64,000 nt of DNA. Source: Bettongia penicillata ogilbyi (taxonomy: Eukaryota; Chordata; Mammalia; Diprotodontia; Potoroidae). The position numbers and the translations under genes were made by a program. The stretch is taken from NCBI GenBank assembly GCA_023548195.1, contig JAJHZJ010000695.1:1222110-1286109 (forward strand), written 5' to 3'. The notes below the pieces were generated by a model, which saw only the letters and a program-made list of their open reading frames with translations, made no database searches and was not told the DNA's origin. Below are positions 1-11,416 of the stretch, piece after piece (positions within the stretch are counted from its first letter, which is position 1; the number at the start of each line of letters is the position of its first letter).

Positions 1-44
1 GGACTCCTATGGGTCCCTGACAAGGGCTCCTGGAACATCCTAGC

Positions 45-210
45 TTTAGAGTGATTACCAATAGTAACTATTGCTGTTTCCTACCCAGCCTGATGTCTTT
101 GTTTTTCTTGACCTCATTAAAGGGGCCATGTCCTGGCTACTTCTTAAACAGGTCTATTCAATAAATTGGCCTTGCCTCACCCTAGGTGAGTACCTATAAA
201 GACCTTGGAG
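45..210 (+). repeat. Interspersed repeat fragment, paralogous to 49,640-49,815
   Basis: The stretch with the attaaagggg/ccatgtcctggct core recurs at 49,640-49,815 with the same order of matching blocks. At the second site it runs into a segment related to the 3' part of the SINE at 2,453-2,765, so I take it as part of a marsupial composite SINE or RTE-type LINE tail. The family name is uncertain. Confidence 0.55.
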
Positions 211-529
211 ACATTCTGTGAATCTGTAAAGTAAAACATATCCTTGGCCACAGCAACTGCTAAAAGCAGTTTGAATGAACAGAGAGGTTGAAATAAGCTC
301 CAGAGGAGGGGATGCTTATATAAACATCAAACCTTTTGGACAACTAAGTGGAAGTTACTAATATGTGCAAAATGATTTTGTTCTTTTGAAAAATCTGTAA
401 TATAAAAGCAATATATATTAAAATATATGTGTATCCCTACATATATAGACATAAATATGTGTGTGCACACTTTTATGCTGATCTCATTTCATCAAATTGT
501 AGATACATATTTAGACCAGAAAGGAGGAG

Positions 530-650
530 AAAAAGTGGAGTGGGAGGCAGGGAAAGGGAAAGAAGTTGGGGAGGAGATTGAGACACAGAGACAAGGAGAC
601 AGACAGTGAGACATGGGCAGACAGAGACAGAGAAGGGGTAAGATGGTGAC

Positions 651-703
<53 letters not shown>

Positions 704-780
704 GAGAGAGAGAGAGAAGGAAAGAAGGAAAGAAGGAAGGAGGGAGGGAGGGAGAGAAGGAGGGAGAGAACCTAAGAGAT
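530..780. repeat. Purine-rich tract with (GA)n microsatellite
   Basis: Almost pure A/G on the + strand with an uninterrupted (GA)n core at about 653-700, then GGAAA/GGGA variants. Open frames across it encode only R/E or S/L repeats and are not genes. Confidence 0.95.
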
Positions 781-987
781 AGATTGGATATTGGCACAAG
801 GACAGGGCTGGAGAAAATGAGCTAGCTTATTCAGATCTATCTCTAAAAGGCATCTGTGTCCACAGTATAATCTATCCGTCTTCCATATCTAAAACTTTCC
901 TTGTTGCCTGCTTCAGAAAACAACACTGGGTCCATCAGACACACTATAAGAACCATCCATAACAGTCAGGGTTTCTAGGGCTAATTC

Positions 988-1292
988 CACCAGGAATTTT
1001 AGCAAATGCATCTAATATCTACTCTTAGGGGAGACTGAGGCTGGTGGATTGCTTAAGTATGAGGATTATGGGCTTCAGTTTGTGAATTCTGAGTAGAGAT
1101 TAAAGCCAATCAGGTGTTCACTCTAAATCAGAAACCAGTATGATGAGCCCCTGAGAGAAGGGGACCACCAAGCTGTATATGGAAAGGATAAACTGACCCA
1201 AGTTGGAAACAGAGCTAATTAAAACTCCCATGCTATTCAGCCTCTGAGTGAGTGTTCTATTTCTAGGCTGGATAAGATAAGGAGAACATATT
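988..1292 (+). pseudogene. 7SL (SRP) RNA retropseudogene, full length
   Basis: About 305 bp colinear with the roughly 300-nt signal recognition particle RNA. The Alu-domain block gagactgaggctggtgga lies at about 1,030. The S-domain blocks ggggaccaccaagct (about 1,160), ggaaacagagct and aaaactcccatgct (1,205-1,233) follow, then the 3' closing stem taggctggataag (about 1,265-1,277). Many transitions, including loss of CpGs, show it is a dead copy. It is followed within 10 bp by an A-rich then (GAAA)n tract, as expected for an LINE-mobilised RNA whose poly(A) tail became a microsatellite. 7SL is the RNA scaffold of the SRP; this copy should be non-functional. Confidence 0.9.
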
Positions 1293-1295
1293 TAA

Positions 1296-1516
<221 letters not shown>

Positions 1517-2450
1517 AGTTATTTCCTTTTTTCCTAAAAGGGCTTGCTTGTAGGTTCTATATGCACACAAGTGAAATTAGTTCATGAACTTCAATCACAC
1601 TTGGGAGACGGGGCCTCAGCACAGTGCTGCTATTATCAATGACTCACTATGTGAAGAGGGATAAGAAATAAGAAGGGAGGGGATCATTTGCTAAAAAGAA
1701 GCATTCCAAAATTCTAGGTGAGGAAGAACAAGTTGTGTGTAGCAGATAAAGCTGGGAGTTTCCATAGAAATATAGAAGTATACTAAAAGTTCCTACTTAG
1801 TAGAAATTAAAATTGTAAAAATATTTTTTTCACATGATATAGTCCTTTCAACAATTACCTGAAGGAAGGAAATTTTTTCAGTTTTTAATCAAATTTTTTT
1901 AGAAACTTCCTCCACTAAAATTCAATTTTTAAAAATTATTGATAAAGAGTTATTTTTCAAATAAGTTTGGAAAGGATTTTAAAGAATATTTATTTCCTTA
2001 ATATTTTTCATTTGAACTAAAAATCTGGTTTTGATATGATGACACACAGTTAAAGAGCCCCCTGTAAGCAATCTCAGACACTTTCCCAGCTTTGCTGTAG
2101 CCCTACTTCCTATGCCTTAGCCAAAATCATTGTTCCTCAGAGATCCTGAAGATAAAGGCTCCTGGGGCACAAACAAAAGGTAGGAAAAGCCCTATAATCG
2201 CTCAAAGATTGTATAATGCTCTGCAGTCCAAACCTATGTACCAACACGCACATCTACATGTCAATATACATATACTCATATCTTTTTGTCACTAACACAC
2301 TGCTGCTGAAGAGCAAACTTACAAGGGTGGCACCATGCTTCAACTAGACTTCTAGGATGCCTTCAATGAAAAATTTTTGGGACATGTTTGATGTAGAAAT
2401 TCTAGATCCTGATGTCTTGGTCTCATAGGTATCTGGACCAGTACACAGGT
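1517..2450. other. Intergenic DNA, no feature recognised
   Basis: AT-rich in 1,790-2,030. No coding, RNA or confident repeat signal seen. Confidence 0.5.
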
Positions 2451-2452
2451 AA

Positions 2453-2766
2453 AGGTGTGTTCATCCTTCGTTGCCAAAGAAGACCATGCTGTCAGAGAAA
2501 TAATGACATGACTTGCACTTGATTTTCTTTTGAGTGAGGGAGGGCTGTTCAGGTCACCAGCCTCACTTCTCCTCCAGAACCATCTGAATCCAGTGACCAG
2601 ATACTTATCAGGATAACTGAAGATGACCCAGGATGAGGCAATTGGGGTTAAGTGACTTGCCCAAGGTCACACAACTAGTGACTATCAAGTATCTGAGGTG
2701 AGATTTGAACTTAGGTCCTCCTGACTTGCACTGTGCTCTATTCACCGCACCACCTAGCTGCCCCAC
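2453..2766 (-). repeat. tRNA-derived marsupial SINE (MIR/MAR1-like), nearly full length
   Basis: On the minus strand it starts with ggggcagctaggtggtg, continues with a B-box-like ggttcaaatct-type block and the cttgggcaagtcacttaac core, and ends in a segment reading caacgaaggatgaacac. The head is typical of marsupial tRNA-derived SINEs. The tail is shared with 49,870-50,046. Confidence 0.8.
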
Positions 2767-3138
2767 AGGTAAAAGTAAAATAGCAGGGGAAACTGGGCAT
2801 GGTCTAATCATTGTTTAGTAATAACAGATTTCTTATTGTCCGCCTATGGACCCAGAGGATTTTTTTTCAGTCCTTCGATAATCTGTCCCCTCCCAAAGCT
2901 GTCATAAACAAATTTAATGTCTATGCCCATGGTAAGAGGGTGCTAACAAGAACTCCAACAATCTCAAAGCGCCTTTGGTAAACAGAATAAGCTGGATTTG
3001 AATTCTGAGAATCTCAGAGTGAGGCAAATAGATGTTTCTTTTAATACTTGGGGGAAAAAAGCTCAAGTGGATATGGCTGACCTTCCAAGGACTCTTGGTA
3101 CTAGTACTATAACTCTTCAGGAGTCTTCAGGCAAAAAT

Positions 3139-3139
<1 letters not shown>

Positions 3140-3173
<34 letters not shown>

Positions 3174-3229
3174 GCAGGCAGGCAGGCAGACAGGCAGGCA
3201 GGCAGACAGACAGAGACACAGAGAGAGAG
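3140..3229. repeat. (CAGA)n/(CAGG)n tetranucleotide array
   Basis: Alternating blocks of cagacagaca and caggcaggca between gagaga ends. The low-complexity frames through it on both strands are not genes. Confidence 0.95.
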
Positions 3230-3787
3230 TTTAGAAGTATCAATATAGGAAGACCTAGGGAGGTTGTGAGGAAAGGAGACCCAGATAGCAGAGCTTGAAC
3301 CAAAGGGGAGCAATTTACAGAAAAGCAGATGTAGAGTCCATAGGAGGAAGAGTATTCTGAAGATTTGAGCTCACCAGCAATGGGCTGAGCTGGCTTCCTT
3401 ATCATTTGGAGTCTCAAAGTAGCATGGCAAATGGTTGGGTTGTTGGACTAGCTAATTTCTGAGATTCCATCCAGCCCTAAGATTTTATAGATCTATGTGG
3501 AAAACAAGGCAGAAGTTTAAAGGGAGAGAGAAGCAGCAGCTTTATGAAGGCAGGGCACAAGTCCGGAAATACTCTATGGATACAAGAAAAGAGATTGTGA
3601 TCCAATGACTACTTTGATATCTGGCATTTATAAATATGAGATATAACATGCATACACACACATACACACACAGAGAGCTATAAGCAGAGCTGAGAGAAGT
3701 GGGGGGGATATGAATGCTTACCTCCTAAATCAGGCCTGACTATAGAACTTTGCTCACAGAGCCTTTGTGACTCTGTCTCTCCCACAA

Positions 3788-3905
3788 TTCCCAGGAAACG
3801 TGCTAGTGATTGTATTGGAGAAGTACTTCAGCAAAGGGTTCACCCCTGAGGTTAAGGCCACCTGGCAGAAATTTGTGACTGGAGCGCTCGACTTGCCAGT
3901 AACTT
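3788..3905 (+). pseudogene. Beta-like globin exon 3 relic (no exons 1-2)
   Basis: Translates as an exon 3 globin segment: GNVLVIVL, then [11 protein letters not shown], then WQKFVTG, colinear without a gap with residues 107-132 of the intact HBB downstream (helices G-H). Similarity fades after about 3,888, where the C-terminal ALAHKYH is lost. The splice acceptor is degraded: the pyrimidine tract ends ccacaa where HBB has ccacag. I found no exon 1 or 2 in the 3.7 kb upstream that the window shows, so it cannot encode a globin. It lies 5.6 kb upstream of HBB on the same strand, between HBB and where the embryonic HBE would be expected. It could be the tail of a decayed duplicate, or less likely the last exon of a gene beginning outside the window. 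Confidence 0.86.
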
Positions 3906-4462
3906 TGAGACATCGCATCTTTGGAGGGACGTAGGGGTAGCTTTCTTTACTGAGACCTCACCACACTCTAGAGCCAGTAACTTTAAGTGGGCAGAATAGC
4001 GCTGGCAGTCTACTGACACAATCCTTGACTAATAATGGAGGACTTTTAGCTCAGCATTCTTAATTCAATTGTTTGACTTTCTGAAACTTGCCTGCCCTTG
4101 TATTCCTGAGAGTGAACAAATGAGGGGGCAATGGGAAAACCAAATGCTCAGGGCACAGATATAAGGACCCCCCAGAGTCTGAGATAGAAGCCTTGGGAAA
4201 TACTTGGAAGAAGGCAAAAGTCCCTAATTAAACTTTAAGTGATTAAGAGAATCTCCTTTTGAATAGAGGTGGAAAAAATAGTCATGGATTCTGGATAGGT
4301 AACAGCTGGAACACTAAGAGCTTTTTTATTCCTCATCTGTAGTGATAAATTTTACTTTTCTTCATCTATCACTTGCAAAATGCCTCAGCTCAATATGACA
4401 GGAAGTATTTAGTTTTAAGAAGACTCACTGATGTTTCCTCTCTCTGTTTCATACCCTTAGGT

Positions 4463-4665
4463 CAGGGGTGGGGAACCTGCAGCTTGGAGGCCACATGTGG
4501 CCTTCTAGGTCCTTGGAGGTGGCCTTTTGACTGAGTCCAAGTGTTACAGAACAAATCCTTTCATTAAGGGAATTTGTTCTGTGAAGTTTGGATTTGGTCA
4601 AAGGGCCACACTTGAGGAACCAGTGAGCCACATGTGTTCTCAAGGACGCAGGTTCCCCAGCTGTG
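4463..4665. mobile_element. Palindromic non-autonomous hAT (MITE), copy 1
   Basis: A 203-bp element that is one long imperfect inverted repeat. The left end is CAGGGGTGGGGAACCTGC and the right end, read on the other strand, is CACAGCTGGGGAACCTGC. Inner arms (ccacatgtggcc, acagaacaaatcc versus ggaatttgttctgt) also pair. Flanks CCTTAGGT (4,455-4,462) and CCCTAAGT (4,666-4,673) agree at 6 of 8 bases, fitting an old 8-bp hAT target-site duplication. No transposase. A second copy lies at 31,326-31,530. Confidence 0.85.
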
Positions 4666-5040
4666 CCCTAAGTTGTGTCCCTAGTCCAAAGCCTTTACTC
4701 TTGCATGAAGACAGAGTGATTCCAGTGCTTTTCCCTTTCAGATGGACTAGATCTCCATATATCTAGGGACCTTGCTGGAGTAGAGGAACAGGGCAGAATT
4801 GTTTCCTTGGATCTCACAGCTTTTCACTAACTCTTCCATCACACAACTTTTGACAGCTTGGGAGCCCTGGTGTCTCTAAGCTCTGAAGCCTCCTCTATTA
4901 CGTTAGGGAGCTCCTGTTCTCAGGGTGAGAAGTAAGGAATTTCTGGAGGAGGAAGGAAAGAGGTAACCACAGCACCAGGTTCTCTTTGCCCCTTTTCCTG
5001 TAATTGAAAACAAAGTAATGGGCAATAATTTTCTCAAGTA

Positions 5041-5075
5041 TACACACACACACACACATACACACACACACACAC

Positions 5076-5108
<33 letters not shown>
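5041..5108. repeat. (CA)n(TA)n compound microsatellite
   Basis: A tract of acacac interrupted by ata runs directly into uninterrupted (AT)n. Confidence 0.97.
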
Positions 5109-5111
<3 letters not shown>

Positions 5112-5607
5112 ACACAATTGATCTTTATTGACTTTTCAGTCCACTAAAACTTGAGAAGAAGGACTTATCACAGAATACTCAAGGGAGATCTGGTGACAGA
5201 GAGCTCACTGAAATTAGGGAAGGGCAATTAGAAGAGAAGAGAAGCTACTTGCTTCTCATTATTTCTATAAATCAGAATAGGGATCCATGAGAGCTTATTG
5301 AATAATCCCAGAACTGACAGGGCCCTAAGGGGAAAATGAGTCCAAACTCTTCAATTTACAAACGAAGGAGAAAGAAAAAAAAACAAATAGGGACTGTGAA
5401 GTCACACTGCCAATGCAGTGACTCCCACTGTAACTCACTCCTTCAGGAAAAGTGGAGGTCATCACATGGGTCAGGGGAGGAGGAGAGTAATTAGTGTCAA
5501 GTTCTAGGACAGGAACACCACCCAGCTTAAAGTTGTTTACATGAACATATCCAGGGCTCACAGTCTTCCTTTTCAAGTGACCTAGGTTGGGAGGAGTCAA
5601 TGGATCA

Positions 5608-5730
5608 GCAGGCACCATTAAGCACCTACTATGTGCCAGGCACTGTGATAGGCACTGGAGATACAAAGACAAAGAGAAAGTCTCTGCCTCCAGGGAGTTT
5701 ACAATTTATAAGGGGACACAATGTGTACAT
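5608..5730 (+). repeat. Ancient interspersed repeat (L2/MIR-era), tail-like segment
   Basis: Contains aagcacctactatgtgccagg followed by an ctggagatacaaagacaaag block, a motif set common to old mammalian repeats. A related stretch is at 42,125-42,210. Family assignment uncertain. Confidence 0.55.
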
Positions 5731-5944
5731 ATATAAGCATATATAAGGAAAATAAAAAGCAGTCTAGAGAACTCTGAGATAGGAAGGCACTGTAAAGAAA
5801 CCTGGAGAACAAAGTCAAAATTTAAGGTAAGATATGATGTGGGCAAAAAAGAAATGGAGGTATAGAGAATTATAAAGAGGCCAATGTTTCTGCCAGAAGG
5901 GGTGAAGAGAATTCATGATCTTTCCCTTTAAACAAGCTTCCTAG

Positions 5945-6745
5945 TTACTGCTCAGAGTACCAATATCTATCTCTCTAATCATAAAGTTTGCAACCTAGAA
6001 ATTATGCTCAACTCTTCTATCTACCTCCTAATTTATATCCAACTATTGCCAAATTTTGTAAGTGCTACTCCTATGGGCCCTTGCCATTCAGACTTCTTAT
6101 GCTCAGTGCTCAGGCATGGGTTGATTTCTCTCTGCTCAAACCACCACCAGCAAATTCAGAGTTACCTTGTTCATTCATTACTTCATCCCAGCATTGCCTT
6201 GTGTTTTCATCACTTCTCACCTAGACGATTGCAGTGGTTTCTTGACTAGCCTCCCTATCTTACTTCCCCCACATTCCAAACCATCGTCCACACGGCTATT
6301 AGAGCACTGTTTTCAAATCATTGGTCATTTTCCCACTCAGGAAATTCTAGTCATGCTAAATTGCCCCTCAGATAAAATAGAAACTCTTCCATTTGGGATT
6401 TAAAGCCTTTCACCATCTGGCTTCAATCTCCCTTTCCAGGCTTATTGTACTTTACTCCATTTTATGCAGTCTACCTTTCATCTAAACTTGCTTACTTGTT
6501 ATTTTTCACCCACCACTGTTCCATCTCCTGCCTCTGTGATTTTGTATATGACAGTCCCTTATACCTGGAAGTTAACGCTGTTTACCTCTGCCTCTTAGCT
6601 TCCCTAGTTTCATTCAGAGCTCAGCTTGAGTGTCATTTCCTATAAAACCTTTCTGGACTTCATTAGCTATTACCTAGTCCCTGACACTTTGCCCTACCAC
6701 CTGCAACTTCAGGAAATTACCTTGTATTTATTTTTTAACCAAGTT
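5945..6745 (+). mobile_element. LINE L2 (3' part), degraded
   Basis: Colinear with the 3' region of mammalian L2 as I recall it: a ccatcgtccacacggct block, tttcaccatctggcttcaat, a stretch on plasma-like ctggaagttaacgct, then cagcttgagtgtcatttcct and cctttctggactt. The three overlapping open frames of 60-80 codons here are chance openings in the relic. Confidence 0.8.
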
Positions 6746-7049
6746 TTCTTGCTTGATGCTGATAAATCTCCATGACTCTCCAAGTCAAGTTCAACTCCTA
6801 TGTCAAGACGTGACCGTCTAGTGATAAGGTTTCTACTGTGTAAACTCACTATTTGTTACCTTTTGGTTTTCTTCATTTCCTAGCCCCACAAACAAAAAGA
6901 AAGTCCCCTGTTAATATCTCACATCAGATTTGGCAGAACTAAAGGGAAAAGGGAATTTTTTTACACTTCAGATGAGCTAGAAAGAAGTATAGAGTTTCCA
7001 TAAAAAGGCAGACTAGGATAATGAAAAGCACAAGGTCTATAGATGGAGA

Positions 7050-7300
7050 CCTGGATGCTTTGTAGAGTAAGCATTGGACTTAAGACAGTCAAAAAGACCT
7101 GGGTTCAATGCTTCAGAAAGAATTATCCAAGTTCTTTAACCTCTATAAGCCTCAGTTTCCTCATCTGAAAAACGAAGCCAATACTATCTGTAATACCAAC
7201 ATCACAGGGTTGTTAGGTGGGGGCAATGAGAAAATTTACGTAAAGTTGTTTTGAAAACTTTACAGCAATATATAAATGTCAATAATTACTATTCTAGTCT
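7050..7300 (+). repeat. MIR SINE
   Basis: Shows aagacctgggttcaatgc, then cctctataagcctcagtttcctcatctg, then a gtaaagttgttttgaaaac tail and a taaatgtcaataattactat end, the order found in MIR. Confidence 0.8.
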
Positions 7301-7429
7301 TGGCTCTAGCATGGGTTTAAATAGGTGAACTTGAGTGTATTCTCTCTGGGTCTCAGTTTTCCCATGTACTAAATGAGGGACTTGAACTATAACTATATAT
7401 TGCTTAAAGTACTATAAATTTGACAGAGA

Positions 7430-8795
7430 TCTTGGCAGACTACAGTAACTGTATTTAGGGCCCCTGTAAGACAAGGGTGCTGCAGACTTAGGCTCTGACT
7501 CTATTGACCATCCATTCTACCAGATCCTGATTGCAGGAAGTTCCTGCCTGAACACACACAAGATTGTCCTCAGGAGTGCTTAGCCCGACAGACTGCCTAG
7601 ACTTGCTTACAAGACATTCTCAGTTGAACAGAAACACACCACTTCAAGGGTGTCAGTATAAAACAAATATGTTAAGATACATAGCAAAAATGTTATAGTG
7701 AATTAATGCTCAATAAGCATAGGAAATAATTGTGGAACAGTAGTCAAAGAGTTGTAGAGTTTGGGGGAAGGTAATTTTTTTTAATTTCTTATTTGGAAAA
7801 AGAAACGAATGAACATGGGATGAAAGGTTTATCACCTCTTCTGATTAGTAATTTTAAAAAGTGGTTTCTTGAGGAGGTGTTATTCTGAGTGTCATGATAC
7901 TATTTGGAAGGAGAGAAAGCTGAATCAACTTGGGTGGGGTGCAGCAGTGGCAGCTTCCTTTTTCCAGCCACTGGGGGTCAGTGGGTAAAGAAGGCTCACA
8001 GCCTTTAGGCCTCAAGCCTTAAAGCAAATGAGACTATGTCTTACAGTAGGTACACAAAAGTTGAGAGGGTAAGAAAATGGACCCAAATGTCGTCTGGCAG
8101 CCGTTTACGTTGTGGGTCTTTTATATTAGGGATAAGAACAGGGAGTGCCTTTATGACCTCGATGTTTGAGGAGAGAGCAGGGGTGCTCCTTCAGCCTCTC
8201 TACTGACCTCACAGAAGACTCAAAGGAGGAAAGGACCTTAGGGGTCATCTTATTCATGTGATATACTCCCTTGGGGTTGGCTATAAGCAATTGAGATGTC
8301 AATAGAAAGGCTTTGGACTTAGAAAAGAGTTCTTAGGCAAAAAAAAAAATGTACTAGAGGCCAGGGAGAGAAAGAAACCTGTTTAGGAATAAGAGAAATG
8401 ATCTTGGACCAAAATTGTCTGGGAAGTAGTGATTCGACCAGATCAGATGAGGGGTCTAAAGTGCTCTAAATGTGTGATGAAACGAGTAAGAACTTTATCA
8501 TTTATGCCCCCAGGATTACCTCCCCTGCAAGTTTTGAAGGGAAAACAGAAGAAGCTAGTAAACCTCATGATCAAGCCAGGGAAAGGGAAAGCAGGGAGAC
8601 AGAGCAAGAGAGAAAGGAGGGAAAGAAAGACAGAATTGCTAAGATGGAAGTAACCTCATCAGAGGGAAAGAAGAATCTGGGGAGCTCAAGAAAGAACATC
8701 TCCCTTCCCCCTTGAAATCACAGGTCTGAATCAGAAAAAAGGTGAACTTTTTAAGGCCTATTTTGGGTGAAAGTTAACCCCAAAACTCATGTTTG
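7430..8795. other. Intergenic DNA upstream of HBB, nothing recognised
   Basis: No coding, RNA or confident repeat signal. A purine-rich patch at 8,570-8,700 produces two overlapping short open frames without codon structure. Confidence 0.5.
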
Positions 8796-8804
8796 TATAT
8801 TTTT

Positions 8805-8965
8805 GGATTTGATTCCCACAACAACTCTGGGAAGTAAGTGTAACACCTTTTATTTTTCCCAATTTGCCAAATTAGGAAACAAAGGTTCAGAAAGGCTAAT
8901 TAGTTTGACTGTAGTCATTTAGCCAGAAAGTCTGCTGCCTGGGTCATCTGTACCTTTCACTGTAT
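8805..8965 (-). repeat. MIR SINE, antisense
   Basis: The order acaactctgggaagtaagt, aattaggaaacaaaggttcagaaaggct, catttagccagaaagt is the reverse complement of a MIR core. Diverged. Confidence 0.7.
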
Positions 8966-9249
8966 CTAACTGTCTTGAGATTAAGCAGTAAACCATGGGG
9001 AGAAGCTTACAAGGACAAAGAGAAGCCAGCAAGGGAACATTAGCAAATATTCAGGAAAATGTTTTTTAGCTGCGCTCTGGTAGTCCATAATATATTTTGC
9101 TATCAAGGTCTAATGTAGAAGGGGACAGGAGATAAGGGGAGAGTTATGTCTCAAGCCAGAGCTTTGAGAGAGTCCCAAATCTTGAGGTAATGCCAATCTA
9201 GTCTGGCAACTGAGGTAACAGACAAGAGTCCATCTTGTCCCAACCCTTC

Positions 9250-9390
9250 CCCCACCCCAACACCCTCTCTTCCATTGGCTTCATTCCAGTTTAACCGCAC
9301 CCCAACCAGAGCCAATAGAAGATCAGAAGCCTAAAGGGTAGGGCTTTGGGTGGAGGAATAAAAGGCAGAACTGAGACAGTTGAGGCATCA
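9250..9390 (+). promoter_or_regulatory. HBB proximal promoter
   Basis: Reading towards the gene: a CACCC-type box in tcccccaccccaac (9,249-9,262), an inverted CCAAT box attgg (9,274-9,278), a second CACCC-type box cgcacccc (about 9,296-9,303), a direct CCAAT box (9,312-9,316) and a TATA-like aataaaa (9,357-9,363). By analogy to the beta-globin cap site, whose acttgcttttgaca context is visible here as actctgcttttgacac, transcription should start near 9,390, about 30 bp after the TATA box. CACCC boxes in adult beta-globin promoters bind KLF1 in known mammals. A possible GATA site, agataa, is at 9,130-9,135. Confidence 0.85.
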
Positions 9391-9441
9391 CTCTGCTTTT
9401 GACACGTCTTTGTTCACAAGCAAACTCACAAATTTGTCAAA

Positions 9442-11416
9442 ATGGTGCATCTGACTGCTGAGGAGAAGAATGTCATCACCACCCAGTGGGGTAAGATAGC
9501 CATTGAACAGACTGGTGGTGAGGCTCTTGGGAGGTAAGTACTTGGGGCCATGGAAGAGGGATGAAGAAGGGCAGGGAAGGGGCATTATGGATGGTCATCG
9601 AATGGCATAAACTTCACCTCCTTTCTGTCTCTCTCCCAAAGGCTGCTCATTGTCTACCCATGGACCTCCAGGTTTTTTGACCATTTTGGTGACCTATCCA
9701 ATGCCAAGGCTGTCCTGGGAAATGCTAAGGTCCTTGCCCATGGTGCTAAGGTGTTAGTCGCCTTTGGTGATGCCATCAAGAACCTGGACAACCTGAAGGG
9801 CACCTTTGCCAAGCTAAGTGAACTCCACTGTGACAAATTGCATGTGGATCCTGAGAACTTCAAGGTAAGTTCTGGAGTCACTCACCTGAGGAGCCCCAGT
9901 AGCAGGATGGCCCCCATGCAAAACTCTAACTAGGCAGGAACACAGGTTTCGACCCATGGAACTAATATTTAAAGAAGACATATTAAATATGTACAATTCT
10001 TTCCACCAGGAGGAAGCAACTGAGTTCAGTGCTTGGTTTAAAGAGTAATTAGTTAAATTTAGAAACCAGTAAAATGCATTGTTATTTTTTCTTAGTTACT
10101 TCTCATATTATTTTCTCATGAGGAAATACAAATTCACAGGATTGCCAATTTAAAGTTAGAAAGGATTTTAGAACTCCTTTGCCTTTATTTTGCACATGAA
10201 GAACCTGAGGCTGAAACATGCTAAATAACCTATCTAATGCCACACAGACAGTGAATGAACAACATGCCGTTTGAATCCATGCCATCTGACTCCAAATCCA
10301 GGGATCTTTCCACTCTACAGCACTGAACCTTCATATTGGGTTATTTCCCTCAGTATACTACTTCCTATGGAAACCAGAATTGCTGGGCAGATATTTGTCA
10401 CCACAGGGTCCTCAAGGAAATCGTTAGGGGCAAAACTCAAGAGGGGATTCATGGCCCAATAAGTAGGAAGTCAAAGTCTTGTAGCAGCCTCTTATGCTCT
10501 TACCTCTAGCTTGACTTAATTCTTTTTTCTCTCTCATCTCTCTTGTAGCCTTCCTTAATTCCCACTTTTTTTCCTCTCTTCATTTTTTTTGATATCTTCT
10601 TCACTCTGTTTTTCATTCTAGCCTCTAGCCACATCCTGCCTCCCTGCTCTCTTACCTTCCTTCCACTCTCCCTCTATCTTCCTTTCTATGTGCCTCATAC
10701 ATTCTCTTTTCCTTTTACTTCATTCTTTTCAACCTCTCTCTCCTTCATTTCTCATTCTCCCCTAATTAAATTTCTTTTCTCTTTGATCTTCACTTCTCTT
10801 TCTATCTTTTACCAGTTTTCTGTCTCCCTCCTTTCCTTTTCCCTTGCTAATTCATTAGGTTTACCAGGTTCTTTAGTTTCCCCTTCAATTCTTAATCTCT
10901 CTCCACTAGTATCATGTTGGTCTCAAAGACTCCACTGCTTTTTGCATAAGGACACAAAAATAAAGTCATGGATGGGAGTTGGGGCATGGGGAAAGGAGAA
11001 AATTCTATTCAATATGGAATGAAATAGTTTAATGATGGAGTAACATCTGGAGAATAGTAGAAAGGAAAATGAAGACATGAAGGATACTGGGGCATGTGGG
11101 GAATTCAGTGGGACATTGTGAAGAAAAAGGACCAGCCTCTACAATTTGAAACCTATTGGGTGAATATGACCCAGGAAACAAGGCTGGATATGGGGATAAG
11201 GTGGAATACAGATGGGGCGCCTAGGAAGTCTAGATAGAAACCTCTTTTCAAAGGTTCATTGTATTCCTCTGTCTTTCTCTTCCACAGCTCCTGGGGAATG
11301 TCCTTGTGATCTGCTTGGCTGAGCACTTTGGCAAGGAATTCACCATTGACGCTCAGGTTGCCTGGCAGAAACTCGTGGCTGGTGTGGCCAATGCCCTGGC
11401 CCACAAGTACCACTAA
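9442..11416 (+). CDS. HBB: Adult beta-globin, three exons, intact
   Basis: Beta subunit of haemoglobin, carrying haem and oxygen in red cells as a tetramer with alpha-globin. Coding exons are 9,442-9,533 (92 nt), 9,642-9,864 (223 nt) and 11,288-11,416 (129 nt with stop), exactly the usual beta-globin exon sizes. All introns are GT-AG (gtaagt donors; aaag and acag acceptors). The product is 147 codons: it starts [10 protein letters not shown], keeps VYPWT at exon 2, distal histidine in VLAHGAKV, proximal histidine with the following cysteine in SELHCDKL, and ends ALAHKYH. The [12 protein letters not shown] stretch is as I recall for kangaroo beta chains, pointing to an Australian marsupial adult gene rather than embryonic HBE. 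The start follows a 52-nt leader from the predicted cap site. Intron 1 is 108 bp, intron 2 is 1,423 bp. No disabling change seen. Confidence 0.97.
10130..10325 (-). repeat. MIR-like SINE inside HBB intron 2, antisense
   Basis: aagaacctgaggctgaaac, a ccacacagacagtgaatga block and ctgactccaaatccagggatctttccactctac reproduce the antisense MIR 3'-to-5' order. Moderately diverged. Confidence 0.7.
10500..10915 (+). repeat. Long pyrimidine-rich tract in HBB intron 2
   Basis: About 400 bp dominated by C and T on the coding strand, with irregular ctttcctttt/cctctctcc units rather than a simple microsatellite. The 110-codon open frame across it (10,690-11,022) is an S/F/L-rich artefact. Confidence 0.85.

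Noticed and set aside
473..825. Several S/L- or R/E-rich open frames near the window start
   Set aside because: Produced by the (GA)n tract; no protein-like composition.
3140..3229. CRISPR-like regular repeat array
   Set aside because: Simple tetranucleotide repeat without spacers, in a vertebrate genome.
3788..3905. Reading the relic as the last exon of functional HBE
   Set aside because: Acceptor AG is mutated to AA, the terminal ALAHKYH region is lost and no exon 2 is visible upstream.
9654..9996. Antisense open frames across HBB exon 2 and intron 2
   Set aside because: They are shadows of the conserved globin codons and intron; no independent start, splice or promoter context.
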